NCBI RefSeq assembly: GCF_017883985.1
Contig: NZ_PRDG01000005.1
Coordinates: 1-64,000, forward strand
DNA: 64,000 nt
DNA from: Streptococcus oricebi
Lineage (GTDB): Bacteria; Bacillota; Bacilli; Lactobacillales; Streptococcaceae
Direction: 5' to 3'
In this document: in pieces, positions 62,788-64,000 of the stretch
How positions within the stretch are numbered: position 1 is the first letter of the stretch
Layout: each line of letters opens with the position of its first letter
Notes under the pieces: generated by a model
Databases searched by the model: none
Told to the model about the DNA's origin: nothing
What the model saw: the letters and a program-made list of their open reading frames with translations, nothing else
Program-made: the position numbers and the translations under genes

Positions 62788-63927
62788 ATGATACCACTTA
62801 TAATTTTTAGTAGTCTAATTTGCTTATATTATTTTTTATTTGCTAGGATTCACAATGATAGACTACTTGTTTATCCCATCAATTTGGGGATTTTAAACAC
62901 CCTATTTCTATCAGCAAGTGCAGTTATCTTGATGACTGCTAATAGAATAGGCTATGATGCAGTCAGCTTTACTCGCTTCTTTTACTTCAGTAGAGACCAT
63001 CATGCCAATTTATTTGACTACACCTATGAAATATTATCCAATATTATCATAGCGGTTACTAAATTTTTCCCGCTGATGACCTATCCAGTATTTCATGCCC
63101 TAGTTCTGGTCTTAACAGGCCTTATTTTCATTAGACCCTTATTGAAAACCTATGCTGTTAGCTTGGCTAGTGTTCTGTCTCTCTATATTTTGAGTGGGGT
63201 CTATGCTTCGGATGGTATGCAGTTTAAAAACTTTATTTCTGTTTCTATCTTACTTTATGCTTGTTATCAATTATTTAAGGGCGGGAAGTCAAAGCTATTA
63301 GCCTATTATGCTTGGCTCCTGTTAGCAGTTCTCTTTCATTTTTCTTTTGCAATCTATGCTTTCTTACCTTTGATTTTATGGAAACGACTCCAGAAGGTCA
63401 GCAATCTTTTTCCGATTATCGGCTCCCTTCTCTACCTTTCCTTAATGCTTGGGATTGACGGTTTTAAGGCCCTTATCGTCCTATTTGCCCAAGTCCCCTT
63501 TCTGGCCAAACTATCTATCTATGCTAGTCAAACGGCTGGAATCAGAAGTATCGTGCCGGTGGGGATCTATTGTTTGCTTTTATTGCTCTTGGAATATTAT
63601 CGGAGAAGCAATCATTTTCTGACTGAGGATAAGCAGAGCCTGCTAGTTTCTACCATCTACATCTGGCGTTTATTGGGTATCTTACTACCAGCTCTTTATT
63701 TTGCTAATGCTCCCTATCGTCTATTTAGGAATGTGTATCTTATCGTCTTTCTGGTGGCTACAAATATTGTTTTAGCCTCCCCTATCCATACGCTGACTAG
63801 GATAAAAAATGCTCTTTTCCTATTAGTAGTGATTTTTTTAATTTATATGTATCCCATTTTGCTCGGACAAAATATTGATATTTATTCTCCAGTCCTAGAT
63901 AATGGTGTGTTTTTCTGGTTAGAGTAA
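62788..63927 (+). CDS. wzy: EpsG/Wzy-type polysaccharide polymerase
   Basis: This 379-residue protein has about 10-12 hydrophobic segments and the EpsG-like early stretch NRIGYDAVSFTRFF near 49-62, followed by SDGMQFKNFISVSILLYA near 143-160. EpsG-family proteins polymerise repeat units outside the membrane in Wzy-dependent pathways. The gene symbol is given by role and place, since Wzy sequences are too diverse to be certain. Confidence 0.8.
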   Translation: MIPLIIFSSLICLYYFLFARIHNDRLLVYPINLGILNTLFLSASAVILMTANRIGYDAVSFTRFFYFSRDHHANLFDYTYEILSNIIIAVTKFFPLMTYPVFHALVLVLTGLIFIRPLLKTYAVSLASVLSLYILSGVYASDGMQFKNFISVSILLYACYQLFKGGKSKLLAYYAWLLLAVLFHFSFAIYAFLPLILWKRLQKVSNLFPIIGSLLYLSLMLGIDGFKALIVLFAQVPFLAKLSIYASQTAGIRSIVPVGIYCLLLLLLEYYRRSNHFLTEDKQSLLVSTIYIWRLLGILLPALYFANAPYRLFRNVYLIVFLVATNIVLASPIHTLTRIKNALFLLVVIFLIYMYPILLGQNIDIYSPVLDNGVFFWLE

Positions 63928-63943
63928 AAGAAAAGGAAGAAAA

Positions 63944-64000
63944 ATGTCAGAAAAAGCAAGTGTCAAAAGGGCAGGTCTAGGCTATGTCATTGGAAATTAC
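63944..64000 (+). CDS. Start of a probable Wzx flippase gene (partial)
   Basis: Nineteen codons are visible: MSEKASVKRAGLGYVIGNY. The ribosome site AAAGGAAG precedes the ATG. The GxGYVIGNY-like start just before a first helix, and the place after the polymerase gene, fit a Wzx oligosaccharide flippase. The window ends inside the gene, so this is inferred. Confidence 0.55.
   Translation, partial: MSEKASVKRAGLGYVIGNY

Overview
The window is chromosomal DNA of a low-GC Gram-positive coccus, almost certainly a Streptococcus. The grounds are the gene families and neighbourhoods (mal regulon, argS/argR/mutS, cinA-recA, Spx, IreB-ruvX, cls-ccs4, nrdD/nrdG, wzg-wzh-wzd-wze), streptococcal extended -10 promoters (TGnTAWAAT), and ComX cin-boxes. 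The species is not assigned. No rRNA, tRNA, CRISPR array, intact insertion sequence or prophage was seen.

Layout. (1) 1-7.6 kb: a gene tail, a DUF59 protein, hisS, a small membrane protein, an Rgg-type regulator with an MFS transporter, aspS and a YitT-family protein. (2) 7.7-20.8 kb: a complete maltodextrin system. The minus-strand malX-malC-malD-malA-malR-pulA cluster diverges from malQ-malK-malP, with LacI-type operators at the divergent promoters and at a second promoter before malA. It covers uptake, debranching, phosphorolysis and control. (3) 20.87-21.54 kb: three tandem ~233-bp units, each with a 9-12-9 direct repeat, a TATAAT box, a long stem-loop with C-rich loops and a terminator. 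I read this as an array of three small RNAs. (4) 21.6-37.9 kb: a membrane protein, nrdI, argS/argR, mutS, a LytTR regulator with a DUF3021 membrane partner, mutL, GNAT, MFS, RDD and XRE genes, ruvA, tag and cinA-recA. The LytTR gene has its own 9-12-9 direct repeat, matching those of the RNA array. (5) 38.4-52.6 kb: spx, a lipoprotein, ireB-ruvX-DUF1292, folC, a second lipoprotein, cls, the competence peptide gene ccs4, a large membrane protein, the nrdD...nrdG operon and an ltrA gene broken by a stop codon. (6) 52.65-64 kb: the start of a Wzy-type capsule/receptor polysaccharide locus, with a perfect CiaR-type repeat at its promoter. It holds the four regulatory/assembly genes, a UDP-GlcNAc 4,6-dehydratase, a small initiating transferase, a reductase/epimerase, three glycosyltransferases, a polymerase and the first codons of a probable flippase.

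The most novel signal is the tandem small-RNA array and its apparent link, through shared ACCnnnTAG-N12-type repeats, to the LytTR/DUF3021 pair 7 kb away. Other points worth a second look are the CiaR-type site at the capsule promoter, the perfect cin-box before the 41-residue ccs4 gene, paired NrdR-like boxes before nrdD, and the nonsense codon in ltrA.
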